64,000 bases of DNA from Hirudinaria manillensis (Eukaryota; Annelida; Clitellata; Hirudinida; Hirudinidae), in contig CM067536.1 in assembly GCA_034509925.1 (NCBI GenBank), forward strand, positions 3,272,501 to 3,336,500, read 5' to 3'. The translations under genes were made by a program, and so were the position numbers. Position 1 is the first letter of the stretch. Each line of letters opens with the position of its first letter. Shown here in pieces: positions 26,558 to 38,840 of the stretch. Below the pieces are notes generated by a model. That model saw only the letters and a program-made list of their open reading frames with translations. It made no database searches and was not told the origin of the DNA.

Positions 26558-28297
26558 ATTATCATTTGAATAGTTACAATTCATTTCATTTTAGATTTAT
26601 TGAATGCAACTTCGTCAACATAAAAAAATATAGATTCTAGAATATGTGAATGTGCAATAAAGAAAAGATTGTTTCAGCCGATTAAACATTCTTCTGTCTT
26701 GACACATGCGCTCCTCAAACAATGTTTTGCATTCGAAAAATACTCTCGTTTGCAGTACTCAAGTACTCAATACACGTATTTGTACGCGATTTCCAGGAAC
26801 AACTTTTGTCATTTCCATCGTCCTTGTTTATCTAGCGCCTGCTCGTAATTATTATCCTGATATGAAAATATGGTTATTTAAAATAATTTTAGCACGGCCA
26901 TTTATTATTTAGATATTTTAATAGGAGTTTAATAGTGATTTATAAAGTTTACCTCACGATGCTTTCAGGAGAGCATTGAATATATTATATAGAAATGTTT
27001 ATTTTTTTTAATGTTTTACTATTTACAAAAATCAATGAAGGTTAAAATTATTACATCTATTCTATCAGCATTTTCTATATATAATCCTAAAAGAATATTC
27101 AATGTAATTAAAAATAATAAAATAAAATAAAATTTAAATAATTATATTTTTTAATGATAATAAAATTTAAAAACCAAGAAAAAATAATGAAAAATAAATT
27201 GCAGAAATTCAATAAATGGTCTTCATTAGGAAAGTCTCGAAGAGTTTTGACGACCACTTCTTGTTCTGAGGAAAGGATTTATTTTGAATTTATTAATAAA
27301 TAATTTATTTAGAAGTAATTTACTGCTATTATGTATGTATAAGTTATTATTATCTTTAATATAATTATAATTATATTAATATTATAATACACAGTATTAC
27401 TTATATCATTTTAATAATAATAGTATTAATTATAATAATAATAAATCCTAGGATAGTTATAATATTCGCCATTTTATTATTGCATTAATTAAATCTATTA
27501 TTAAATATTTCAGTAATAATGTTTATTTATTTCATTATATATTTAGTCGATTAGTTTGAATATCTTATTTTTCTTAGCAGGATATGAAGGGACTTCTTAA
27601 CCCACGTGCCATTTTATGCCACCAACCAACTGCCTAAGGACGGTGCAGAATGATTTTTGGCATCACGACACATAACGACTGTTGCTATTATCGCCACACG
27701 CAGCAAAGCTATCCATTCTGTCAATGTAGGTGACCTATGTTTCATTATTACATTATTTATTGTATTCATTATTATTATTATTATTATTATAAATTTTAAT
27801 AATGCAGCCACAATATATTATTTGTGATTTTGTTGTTTTTACTGTAATAGCGATACTAACATGATTTATGCTAATAATAACTTAAATTAAAATAATACTA
27901 ATTATAGTGCAACAAAAAGAAAAATAATAATTATTATTATTATAATTATAATTATACCAATATAGTTTAAGTTAATAATTGCTACAGTTGTTAGGGTCAT
28001 GATTGAAGTACACAAGAGGACAAACACGAAGTGCGACATCTACGAGTGGATAGTAAAGAAGTCTTTATAAGAACACTTCAATCTAGGACTTCAGTGGATC
28101 CAAATTATGTCTGTTCCAGCAAGAGGAGTGAACGAAGTTGTGGCAAAAGGTTTTGAAAAAGGTTTTGGAAAGTTACATTTTGAGAACACTTCAATTCATA
28201 AGTGGTTTAGTTGTCTGTAGTTTATTGGCGTTGTTTTTCTTTCCGTTGATGTTGTTGTTGGTATCAGTTTAGTGTTGATTGTGTTGCCGTTTTCAGG
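25657..28297. other. Gene-poor DNA with ATT microsatellites
   Basis: ATT-type repeats lie at about 26443-26565 and 27766-27793. No gene is supportable in this stretch. Confidence 0.6.
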
Positions 28298-28382
28298 CTA
28301 GGGAGATGGTAAATAATAAGAATACATTAAACAACAACAATAGTAGTAAACGCAAACAACAATAATAATCAGCATCGTCACC

Positions 28383-28553
28383 ATGGGAACAACGTCATCC
28401 ACGGGGAATAAAATATTATGTCCTGAATGTTTACGTTTTCAAAAGAAACAAAAACAATGTGTTTCGTTCGTTGATAAACAAAAACCTTTATCACTTGGTC
28501 TGATCAATCAGGCAACTGAAGTTTGGGTTTTGAATTATAAAAATAATCGGTGA
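28383..28553 (+). CDS. Candidate small protein or first coding exon
   Basis: A 56-residue frame starts at a textbook Kozak context (CACCATGG) and has convincing protein-like composition. It begins MGTTSS (a possible N-myristoylation start), then has a CPEC pair (residues 13-16) and a further Cys (26) in a Lys/Gln-rich segment, followed by a soluble-looking C-terminus ending in WVLNYKNNR. A good splice acceptor (GTTGCCGTTTTCAG ending at 28297) lies upstream, so the ATG may sit in a second exon behind a 5' untranslated exon. A short upstream frame (MVNNKN...) begins at 28307. It could continue by splicing at CG|GTGAAT near the stop. I do not recognise a family; CPEC alone is not enough to call a zinc finger. 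Confidence 0.35.
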   Translation: MGTTSSTGNKILCPECLRFQKKQKQCVSFVDKQKPLSLGLINQATEVWVLNYKNNR

Positions 28554-30298
28554 ATAGACTGCACTTTGTCAATCACTTTATAAGCTTTTGTGGATGACAA
28601 ATTGGGAGGCTTTGAAGAGATTGCAAATTATGGTCACGCGTGGTGACCGCAAATTCTCGTTTCTTCAAAATAAAAAATTAATGTTTTCAAGTCCTTTGTA
28701 TCTTCAGTTCCATTTAGGTTGAAGCTATTGTTAAAAAAAAAAGCTAAAAATTATTTCGACAATCTTTTTCCACCTTCCGAACTCGGTTGCTTTTAAGAAC
28801 TTTTTAGCCTGCAGGGATTTTCAAATGATTCTATTTTATCAATAAAAAAATATGACTGATAAATGGTTTTTCTATTTTAAATATAATTAATAACTATTAA
28901 TTAATAATGTAATTTCTCAGGATTTAATTTCATCCATCAAAACAAATTTGACACAAGTTCATTTCTATTTGTTTAAAACCATTTTTCATCGTTTAATACG
29001 TTTTTCAAATGTAACCGGAAATGATGGTATTTACTAGACCGAAATTTCATATCGCAAAATCCACAACAATCAGTTGTTAATTTCTTTGTCTGTGACCAAA
29101 CACCACCAGAAAGTAGTGAATCTCAACTTATCAAAACTTATATTTACGAGGCAATTAAGCAGCAGAGTCCGATGTATCGTCATCGTCGTGGTCATCATCG
29201 TCGTCCTCGTCATCATCATCAGTTCGATTAAGTGAATACCTTGGCTATAAATAGTTCTTGTATTAATAGCGCTGATTTGTTAACTAAACAGAATCAATGA
29301 AATTGAATCTTTTAACGGTGTTTGACGGGAAAAAACATTTTATAATGTGTATTAATAAATATTAATAAATAATTAAAACTTAATTGTTAATTAAATATAA
29401 TTAATTATTAATAAACATAATGATCAGTCGATCAGTCTCACTTTACAAAGACCTGCCTACTTCATAATTTCCGGCTTCAAAGAATTATTAGTTCATTCAA
29501 ACAGGCAGAAGATGCGTTAAAATATTAAAAATCAGGAAGTATTTCGGACAAATTCAAAATAATATTGCAATGTTATTTTTGTACAATTTCTGTTAGTTCA
29601 TAAGCAATACTTAGTACAATTAGATATTATAATTATAAATAATTATATATAATGATTCATTAACACAACTAAAATCTATTCTTTCTTGTCCCAATCTTAG
29701 AACTCAAAGGCTAAATAAGATAAACGGTTGCTATTTTAACTGCTACATTTAGGTTAATGTAAACAAAAAACCAAATTAATTTATTAATAAATGCACATGA
29801 CCAGCAACAAGTGTCAATGATAAATCGTTATCGCCTTGAGACCTTATTAAACGGTCTAACGAAATTTGATCTCCAAATCGTACTTGTATTTTGGAAGGTA
29901 GTGAATCTTTTGATAGGTTGTTATCATGGACATAGTAATTACTTTTTAGTAACCAACGCGAGAGAAAATATTGAGTCATTGCTGATGACGGAGATGCGAT
30001 ACGTTTTTGCTCCCGGTATCTTCAAGAAGATGAGACAACCTCTGAAATCAAGTGCATGTGATTTTTTTTTGTGATTGATGTTTTTAAAATTAGTTAATTG
30101 TATTTTATTACAAAATGTGATTTAAAATTTATTTTTCAATATTATCTATTAATAATAGTTATTTAATTATTCATACGCCGTCGAAATTGAAAGTTTAGGA
30201 CAGAAAATTAAGTTGAAGTCATTGTGGGGTTGGTCACATCGTCGATAAAGTGCTTGTGGTGACTTTCACTTTCATATTTCTGATAATTGCTTCAAGTG

Positions 30299-30333
<35 letters not shown>

Positions 30334-31689
30334 TTATAAAAACTAAAAGATGATAATGTTGTTTTCCAATAAAAACATTAAACGCAGAACCTGAAACAAC
30401 AGGTCATCACAGTCAACTGCCTAAACTTTTCACTTTCGATCACGGAAAATTCATCATCGGAATATTATTATTACATACATATTAATAGAAGAATTAAAGT
30501 GAAAATCCGTTTAATGGAAAATTCATCGTATTACAATTCTTAAAGTGGAAAATAAATTTATTTATATATGTATATATATACTTATATATATATATATACT
30601 TATTATGTAGATAACCATTTTACATGTAATAAGACAAGTTTAAAGTATCTAGCCCACTCAGACACAAAACTCTACCCAAACTCCACCCAAACTCTACCCA
30701 AACTCCACCCAAACTCTACCCAAACCTTACCCAGACACCAGACTACTTCCTGAGTCTGGAAATCCATGACAAACCGACAAAACCTGTGCCTATGAGTTGT
30801 CTTTAGCATGTCACTTATTCAGGTATCCTTCGATACACATATTAGGAAAAGTTCAATGCTTCGCGATGAATACCATCTGGATACCTTTCACTTTATGGTA
30901 TCATTTATTTATTCATACTTTTAGGAATTATTTACAATATTAAGAAAAAGTTCAATCTCTTTAAAGTGGTTTTTCAGGCAAATGCCTGAGAAAAAATAGG
31001 ATTTTTTTTTATAATTTGAAATTAACGTTTTATTTGTAATTATTTTCGTTTAATCGACCGAGACTTTCCTAAATCAATGACACTTTTTAAGTGTCACATA
31101 CATGTACTTCTTTGTAATTCCCAATAATTTCTGTGTTTTCACGACGATCAGCTAGCGTGAAAGTCATTTGACAAATAAAAAGATGATTTGTCATCATTTC
31201 TCGTCTTAGGAATCGATGGTAATATCACCAATTTCGTCGCATTCAACATAGAAACATTGACAATCTTAGACTGAAATCAGGTAGAATTCAAATGTTACAG
31301 TGACTAATTTATTTCAAAGGACTTCTCATAACCTCTGCAAAGCATGAAAATAATATAATTGGAAGACAATTATAGATGTCGCAACACTTTCTGTGACGAA
31401 TGTCGATTATTATAATATTAAAAGTTTGTGGAACACTAGCTGAATAAACAAAGAGAATTAGAACTTAGGTATAAAATATCATAATGCGGATACTCATTAG
31501 GGATGACACAAACATAAACAAAAACATAAGCGAAGACTAACAACGTTTGCATTAATTATTCATGGCTATGCAAAAATAACCCAGAGCCACGTTTAGATAG
31601 GTGAATCTCATTAGTGCTTCCTCTAACAATTAACTAGGTTTCTCACTTTTGCTTTTCGGAGTAACTGTTAATTATAAAGAACATAAAGA

Positions 31690-31728
<39 letters not shown>

Positions 31729-33689
31729 TAAAAATAATAATAAAATTGTGATGATGATGACGACGACGACGATGATGATAGTAATAAGAATAACAATAAT
31801 AGTAATAATAAGTATTGCATTATTGTAATCATGGATTAATAGAAATCAAACTTGTAATACAAAACAAAATAAATTAAAAATATCACTGGTAAAAGTGTAA
31901 CCATAACCCTGGATCGTGAATGATGATTGCAGACCGAGAGAATTCATTAATTCTCATTAACCTTAGCTCTGATACTTGCCTGGCTCGAAATATTTTTGGA
32001 ATTCCCCCACAAGTCTGGTGGGTTTTTTTTTCCATTTTCGATTAGTCATTAACAGATGGTGTGAAATGTTACGCTATCACTTATTGGCATTGTTGTGCAA
32101 GAACATATTCTTAGGATCGTGGCTGTGGTACGTTGAAAAGTTCTTGATTTAAGGTCCATTGAATTTCGAAATCGTTTCCATAAGTGATGCATTAATTCAT
32201 TAATTCAGCATCGATGTTGACTTATAATCTGGTTATCTATCTGGTTCCTTCGCCGGAAAAAAAATTGATTTAACGAAATGAATTCAAAAGTAATAATGAT
32301 GGCAATTCATGATGGTTATGGTGATGATGATGACGCTGCTGATGCATTCAAGATATTCTCAGTCTGAACTAAATTCTACCCTTTCTTGGAGTAGAATACT
32401 TCCTTATAACCCCAAGTAAGAGTAGAGTGTAAACATGAAACTTCAAAGACACAATTTTTTGCAAAAAAGCAAATCAAGTGTCGGTGTTGTTGCTATGGTG
32501 TCTGCAAAAAAGGCCTCGAAGATAATTAAGCAATTTTCAACGAAATATTTCGTTGATTCATGATTTTTCCCATGAAGTGTTCCCCCCTTTAAAAAAGCTA
32601 CAGGAACCTGTAAAATATCAAAGTTGAGGCTGTTAACGGCTATAGTTAATAAGGTTGCATTAAAGATTAAATTAATTATTTACATTAATGATTAAATAAT
32701 GCTCATATTTGCAAAGTAATATTATTATTTCGTTATCACAAGCTTTGTGGGAACGAGATGTCCTTTTTCAATTTAAATCCTAAAAGTTTGATAAAATTGT
32801 CCTTCTTAGAAGGGGCCTATTATTAATCAGTTGTTTCGCCGATGGGTTTTCTTTGAATCGGGTCTAATTTTAGAATCTTTTTTGGCTATTATGTTCTATT
32901 CGTGTCTTTTTGTATCACCGTGAATATTACATCACTGTTACAGAAAAGGCGATCGAATAAATGTTTTTAATAAATAATTTCTATTAAATAACTATTTTGA
33001 GGTGTTTTTAATAGAAATAATTTATTCTATAAAAGAAAATAAATCATAAATCATTGGGGTTTAGTTTATGGCTGATTATATTAAATTTTCTGCCAAGGAG
33101 GCTAAATCAAGGTCACACTGTTAGCTGTTTCGAGCATCGAATTCATCTTTGAAGAGAAAAATCATCACAAATATTAACGTAGTCGTGTTTCAAAAATTGA
33201 ACAATTTATTTCTTTCCATAATCACAATGACTAATGCGAGTTAACACGTTGTTACGCGACGGGTGATGTGTTTAAAAAATCGAAACCGTACAAAGCAAAG
33301 TTTTTAAATTATGATTGAAGCCAAATAAAAACATAAAAAGTGATGCGGCTGGACTTTAATTTAAAAATTCATTTGGAACATCCAACACAAGGCTTGGAAC
33401 AATTCATGTTCAATAATTACTAGCAGCACCTTCCGCCATGGCACATTACCAAGAAGACAATTAAGCAATGCTTTCCCTTTCAATCTACCAAGACCACTAA
33501 CGCTCTTCACGAAGAGGCGCTTAATATTTTTTCTGGAATAGCAAAAAAAAACAGTTCATCGGGAGGTTATTTGCTCTTTGATTGAGTTGCTTCCGAAACA
33601 ATGATCTAAGAGTTAATGTCAATGGCCATACCTTGTAGCAGCCACGATTTTGTCCCGTGAGCAACTTCCTCGTGTTCAATCGTGGGCGT
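28554..33689. other. Gene-poor DNA with microsatellites and a minisatellite
   Basis: A CAT/CGT repeat lies at about 29178-29222, an AAT repeat at 30299-30335 and a TA-rich run at 30563-30600. A minisatellite of alternating CAAACTCTACC and CAAACTCCACC units lies at about 30668-30735. AAT and GAT/GAC repeats lie at about 31693-31800. Short frames around 28594 and 29811 are not convincing. Confidence 0.6.
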
Positions 33690-33713
33690 CCAATTAGCAG
33701 CCGCATATATTTA
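33690..33713 (+). promoter_or_regulatory. CCAAT and TATA-like elements upstream of the 3CxxC gene
   Basis: CCAAT (33690-33694) and a TATA-like CATATATTTA (33704-33713) lie 91 and 77 bases before the ATG at 33781, with spacing suited to a core promoter. Given the AT-rich background the TATA match alone is weak; the position supports it. Confidence 0.3.
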
Positions 33714-33780
33714 GGTCCCTTGCCGTATTATTCTTTTCGAGATATGCTTCTCTCTGCCTAATTCTTCTATTTATTCGGTC

Positions 33781-36471
33781 ATGTTCGTTAAAAGTTTCAA
33801 GTTCTTATACGAAGAAGGTTCTACTGCGGTGCACTCTGACAACTCATCGTCTGTCGATCTAAACAACTATTCGGGAATTTCAAATTGCAAGTCTGACGAC
33901 AAACAAGTCAAGTCTGTCACTTTATATGGGCACAAAGCAGATCATTCTACCGCATTAAAGAATTTTGAGGACTACGTACTACCTGACGTGTCTTTGTCTG
34001 AATACAATCTGTTTTCCTCATCAAGCCATTTTCACTCGTCAGAGAGAGACGTCTCAAGAATCGAATGCGTCAATTTTTTGCCTTCATGTAGAGCTTCTAC
34101 TTCAAACAGCGCTTTGCAAATAGTCAGATGTTCATTCCCAAGTCAATGTCTGCCCACTAACTTCATCGGATCAGTTCCTTCGATGGCTTATTTCGAGAAT
34201 GGACCGTCTCATCCCATCCTGTTGACCTCTTGCTACTCAGATTCACAGCCTGGATTTAGTTATTCTAATGGAAATATGATAATCCCTCACGGACCTTACC
34301 AGGGCATCCAATACATCGTTCCTTACCCATTTAATGGCTTTAATAGCGCTCTCCAGCCGATATTACCGGTCATCCTACCTAATAACCACACGATCCCTGT
34401 CTTGGAATGCATAAACAACTTGGCTTTTTATAGCCCGATTCAATGCCTCACGAACGAACACGAAGCCACGTCTGACAGCATCCAAAGCTTCAACTTCAAA
34501 CAGGCATTTTTCCTTAATCCTTCTACTGGAGAACGTCCGACTGCTGACGGCAATGTCGCCTGCCCAAATGTAGAAGAAAGCAAGTAAGTTGTAAAATCAA
34601 AATGGTGGTAACGATAATTTATTCAACTTCTTGCCTTAAGTAGATTGGTTTTTTTTGTTTCGACTTTAGTAACATTTGACTAACCATTTCCACTTGTAGC
34701 ATGCAAGAAGTGTGGCACCAGACGTTCGCTGAACTTTTCAAAACGTTTCCAGATAATTGGGTCCTCATACCCACTCCCGAGGCCGATCCTGACAAAACTG
34801 ACAAAATAATTCTGAAAGACAACGCAAAAGTCCGCTTTATGTGCAGGGTTGGTTAATAAATTGATGAATAAGAAATGAGAACTGATAGATGAATCTAAAA
34901 TATTACAGAAGATAACAACGTTAAATGAAATTCATAATGAAATAATTGAAACATGAAATAATCATTTGATTGAAGACTTTGAAAAAGTGTTAAATTAATG
35001 TATCTAAGAGATTTTGTAAAATGAAATGCAACAAACTAAATATATTTCCTTCCCATGTATTGTACGAAAAATAAAAATTATTGTTATTTATTAAACAATT
35101 ACTTAATAAATTATACATTTAAGTGGTTACATTCGTTGCTAACGAGATCGTTGTCCCTATAATTACTAAATTACATAAAAATGGAATCATGAAAATGCTT
35201 TTCTATTTAACAAAGAATTAAGAAATTGAAATGTCCGTTCGATTCAGGAATTGGCCAATGACGAACATCTTATGCTACTTTACCGGAACTATTGGCAAAC
35301 AATTTTGAAATCCTATTGTTCGCATTCTGTTTGTTCACGTTTTAGGAATGCAGAAATGCCTGGACTTCCATGAAAGGTTGCATCGTGTTCTGGGTGATCC
35401 TTGATCAAGTCAGGAAGTCGGGGGAAGTTTATTTCAGATTATTTGGTCAACAGTGTCAAAAATGCGAAACAAAAGAATTCCAGTTTTCCATGTGGTATCC
35501 AGAAGAAGTTAAAAAGGTATGACTAGTGTTACATAACTTTAAGTCAAATTGAAATTTTAATAATAACAATAATAATAATAATAACAATAAAAACAACAGT
35601 AATGGTAGTAACAATAATATTCAATTAGGTCTAGATTATAGTTTATAATTGTATAAAAACAAACTGTTTAAAATAATTTAAGTTCCCCAATGCAAGAAGC
35701 ACGTGAATAATGTTTTGGAGAACTTGTTGAAATCGTAAAGTTTAAAAGTTAACTTATTTTTTAACTCAAAAAGAACAAATCCGTGTTAAAAATCAACATA
35801 CATTTGATATAATAATTCGTCATGTGAACTGAAATGAGTTAAGTAAATTTTATTAGTCAAACATGAAATGATTCTCAAGTATGAAAGTTATCCGTTTATG
35901 ATTAGTTACGGATATTTCATTCGTAAGGCATTTGTCACGCATTCAGAAAAACTCCGGCTTTTGTACCTCGCAGACTAGCAAAAGGTGTCAATGAATGGTC
36001 ACGTACAAATAACATTCTAACACAATATTAACTCTTACATAATAATACATGCATAATAAATGTGCATTCATAACAACAGTAACAATAATATTATTATTAT
36101 TAATAGCGATACAATAGGTTTAAACGTAAACTTCCGACAATACATTATGCTTTCAAGAGTAAAACTATTGGGCGTCTTTCAATTTCTTAACGGTGATCAG
36201 CATACGATTGTTGCTTAAAACATAAATGATCAGCCACGGCCAACTTTTGTCAACGTAGGAGTATATTGAAGAGATGATTTAAGAGGTGAACAAGTGGTTG
36301 TTTACATTTTAGGTTTTAAAAAATCTTCAAGTCAGGGTCGGACATTTGTTTTACGGATATCCAAAGGTGGAGTTTGACACGTGCAGAAGGCAAGGTAAAC
36401 CACGCTCTCCACATAATTCCAGCCTTTGCCAGGCGTGTTTCAACAAGGTTTGCACTGAAAACGTTCAGTGA
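33781..36471 (+). CDS. RTP-type 3CxxC zinc-finger protein, four exons
   Basis: Four exons, 33781-34583, 34700-34847, 35346-35516 and 36313-36471, join in frame with GT-AG introns to give 426 residues. Residues 1-267 are Ser/Asn/Pro-rich and unlike anything I know. From residue 269 (MQEVWHQTFAELF) the protein matches the zf-3CxxC domain of receptor-transporting proteins. It has C316xxC319, then the family segment YFRLFGQQCQKC with C354xxC357, KNLQ...GHLFYG, C398, and C413xxC416 with C421. Vertebrate RTPs carry this domain at the N-terminus and a membrane anchor at the C-terminus, and help receptors reach the cell surface. Here the domain is C-terminal and no membrane segment follows. A ZAR1-like relation (C-terminal 3CxxC) was considered, but the FGQxCQKC signature fits RTP better. 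An upstream non-coding exon cannot be excluded. Confidence 0.85.
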
Positions 36472-37088
36472 ACTTCCCGCTGCCAATGATTTTTTTATAG
36501 CTGTTTTTGTTGACCTTTTAATTTTTTTTTGCTAATTTTGTTTTTCTTTTTACATGTTACGTGTAAAGTATTCTCCTTTTGAATCATTTACAACAACGTC
36601 CCGGTATTCAGTTATTTGTATTCGTTCAAGCAGCAGTTTAACAAGCATTTACGTTTGGATGTAATTTTGTTTTTTGCCTCGAATGTTTTTACAACTTTAG
36701 TAAATTTGATCATTTTGGCAGAACTAGTATGGCTATCTCTGTTTTGTTTCTTCATACATATTTGTCTGAAATACTTGCCAATTAAGGAAATCCTTTTTAA
36801 ATTTTAAATTTGCTCCGGTTTTGAAGTCAACTGAAACATTCGAGTAGTTACGATTTTGGTTTTGGTTTTTGTTGGTTTCTGCGGCTGCTCTTTTTTCCGA
36901 ACGTTTACGATTACTTTTTCAAACGTGATTTTTTAAATTTAAACAAAAAGTTGAAAAATTAAAAATGAATCTTTGGTTTCAATTTGAATTTATTCGAGTT
37001 CATTCAAGTTTTGTGTAGAATTAATTAGTGAAGTAAATAGTTAAGTTAATTAAGTTAGACTTAATTAGTAAGTAAGTGAAGTAAGTAG
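36472..37088. other. Intergenic, 3' of the zinc-finger gene
   Basis: T-rich, AT-rich sequence likely to include the 3' untranslated region of the zinc-finger gene. A 63-residue hydrophobic frame at 36616-36807 is not supported as a gene. Nothing else is recognised. Confidence 0.5.
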
Positions 37089-37308
37089 TTATTGAATATA
37101 TATAACCACTTCAGCCAGACTCGTAGGACCATTAGTTGACATAATGGTGACGTATCTTCCCTGAGTTGGATTTACGCATTCATATGCTATTAACGTTCTT
37201 GTTGGTATCACCTCTTTGTCATTAATTTCAGAGCAGGAAAATGATCTTTGGAAATTGGGATCTTAGATTGGGATACCAAGATTTTGAAATTCTTGAGGTA
37301 CTGAGCAT
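37089..37308 (-). pseudogene. Decayed terminal exon of an FTP-lectin gene
   Basis: On the minus strand this stretch matches exon 5 of the two-domain FTP gene at 49696-49925. The match runs from the splice-acceptor side (AG|ATGCTCAGTACC against AG|ATGCCCAGTATC) through DAQYLK, IPTRTLIAYECVNPTQGRYV and SLAEVVIYIQ to the stop codon. It is 220 bases long against 230 in the intact homologue, and the reading frame breaks in the middle, so it cannot encode a full domain end. No matching penultimate exon (like 50133-50354) lies upstream. Instead there is a mixed LTR element and then the repeat-exon array. It is best read as the dead 3' end of the minus-strand gene that begins at 48218, or of a lost neighbour. 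Confidence 0.7.
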
Positions 37309-37559
37309 CTATTGAAACACAACAAAGTTAAGTGATAAGGCATGTTTTGGAATTTAAGAACATTTTTTAAATCTTCTACGGTTCAGCCTAGTCGTTTAAA
37401 AAAAAGTTAAGGTAAAGGAATTTCTAAAATGTAAATCACATCTCGTGACACAATCGCTGAAAAAATTGTATAATAACAATATTTAAAAAGTAAAGTTTTG
37501 AGTGTGGTCTACTAGATTATGTGTATTTTCAAAAGAGATTGAGATAAATATATACATAT
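37309..37559. other. Short intergenic or former intron stretch
   Basis: AT-rich sequence between the decayed FTP exon and the mixed LTR element. No frame or repeat unit is recognised. It may be former intron of the minus-strand lectin gene. Confidence 0.5.
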
Positions 37560-38738
37560 TGTAATAACCAGGGGTACTCAAACTAATTATGGAAGGTCAA
37601 GTTTATTGAAAGTGTTCAGATGGCTTGGAAGATGTACAATGCTTAATTGTCTAAGTCCTGGAATCTGCTGTTTCTCTTACTCTCTGCTTTTCGAGATAAC
37701 TCTATTTGTCGAGATTCATAATCAAAGACTCTGAATAATGCCCTGAACATTAATTAATTAATTATCAAATTATATTGCCAATAAATTAATTAATTACTAA
37801 ATTAATTACTAAATTAATTAATCGCAATATAATTTTGATTATTCTTCAATTATCCAGAGATCAAACACTGCCCCCTCCTTAAATCTGTTCGTCCCGAACA
37901 GACATCTATTCCCATTTTCATTTTCACTCTAGGAATATGTTCCTATTGTCTTCCGACAGTCTCATGGCTGCGATTCCCAGATCCTTTTGCTTTGTCCTTT
38001 GCGGATTTCTGTTTCTCTCTTTTGCTCCTGTGTCCCACAACTTTCAGTCGAGGAACGCCGCCACTTCTAAGTTCACCCTCCTGCTCCACCATATCGCCAG
38101 ATCTCAAACTCTCTACCGGATCACCTGCTATAGTTTCCATGCTAGGATTTCATATCCGACCGCAAAGTATCAATGTCATATTTCATATCTGACCGCAAAG
38201 ACCGTAAAACATTATTGTCTGACCGCAAAGCATCCATGCCGCAAATCATGGCTTCCCATTCTTTTTCTTTTTGAACCCCAAATTCATACTCCAACGGATC
38301 GTGATTATTTTCCAAAAGCCATTCCTCGAGCCGTCCTTGTATTTCGGCTTTTAGGCCAGTTGCATCCAGGCCTCGATTCCTTAGTTCTCGTCTCAAATCG
38401 GGAACGCGCAACTCGTCCAGTATCTTAGGTCCCATTTCTATCGTTAAAAACTCGCTGTCTTTACCTCTAGTGAATCGATATCCCTTTACGACGCTAAATC
38501 CCACTCCTGACACCAATGTTGTAACCCGGGGTCTGATGAATTAATTAACGTAAGAATGTCTTTATTGGATTTAACTAATGGCAAATACGGCTGGACGATT
38601 TGGCCGATTGCTTGTCCCGATCGGAACTACATAATGACTCGAATCGCTAGATACGACTTCGAAATAAAAGATTCTGAATATTAACTAAGCTTAATTAATT
38701 AATTATTTAATTAAATAATTAATGTCGGGGATCCAACA
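37560..38738 (-). mobile_element. Mixed LTR element: family A end joined to family B end
   Basis: Fossil Ty3/Gypsy-type element on the minus strand. Its left LTR (37560-37867) belongs to family A (begins TGTAATAACC in plus orientation). Its right LTR (38517-38738) belongs to family B (matches 60282-60524 in reverse). A tRNA-Leu-type primer site adjoins the right LTR. The 3' tail next to the left LTR is family A-like, while the Gag start next to the right LTR is family B-like, with the switch near 38140. The flanks do not share a target duplication. Reverse transcription makes the two LTRs of one element alike, so two different LTRs point to recombination between two resident elements. It is broken and retains no pol. 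Confidence 0.75.
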
Positions 38739-38840
38739 TTATGTTCTTTCCGTCTCTTTTCGTAAAATCGGATTGCTGATTGCATCCTGGAAAATTATAA
38801 GATGCAGTTAATAGGTAGATAAATAAATATCTTAAAATAT

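Noticed and set aside
29776-30074. Overlapping ORFs on both strands
   Set aside because: No recognisable domain, no splice signals and mutually antisense; composition does not favour either.
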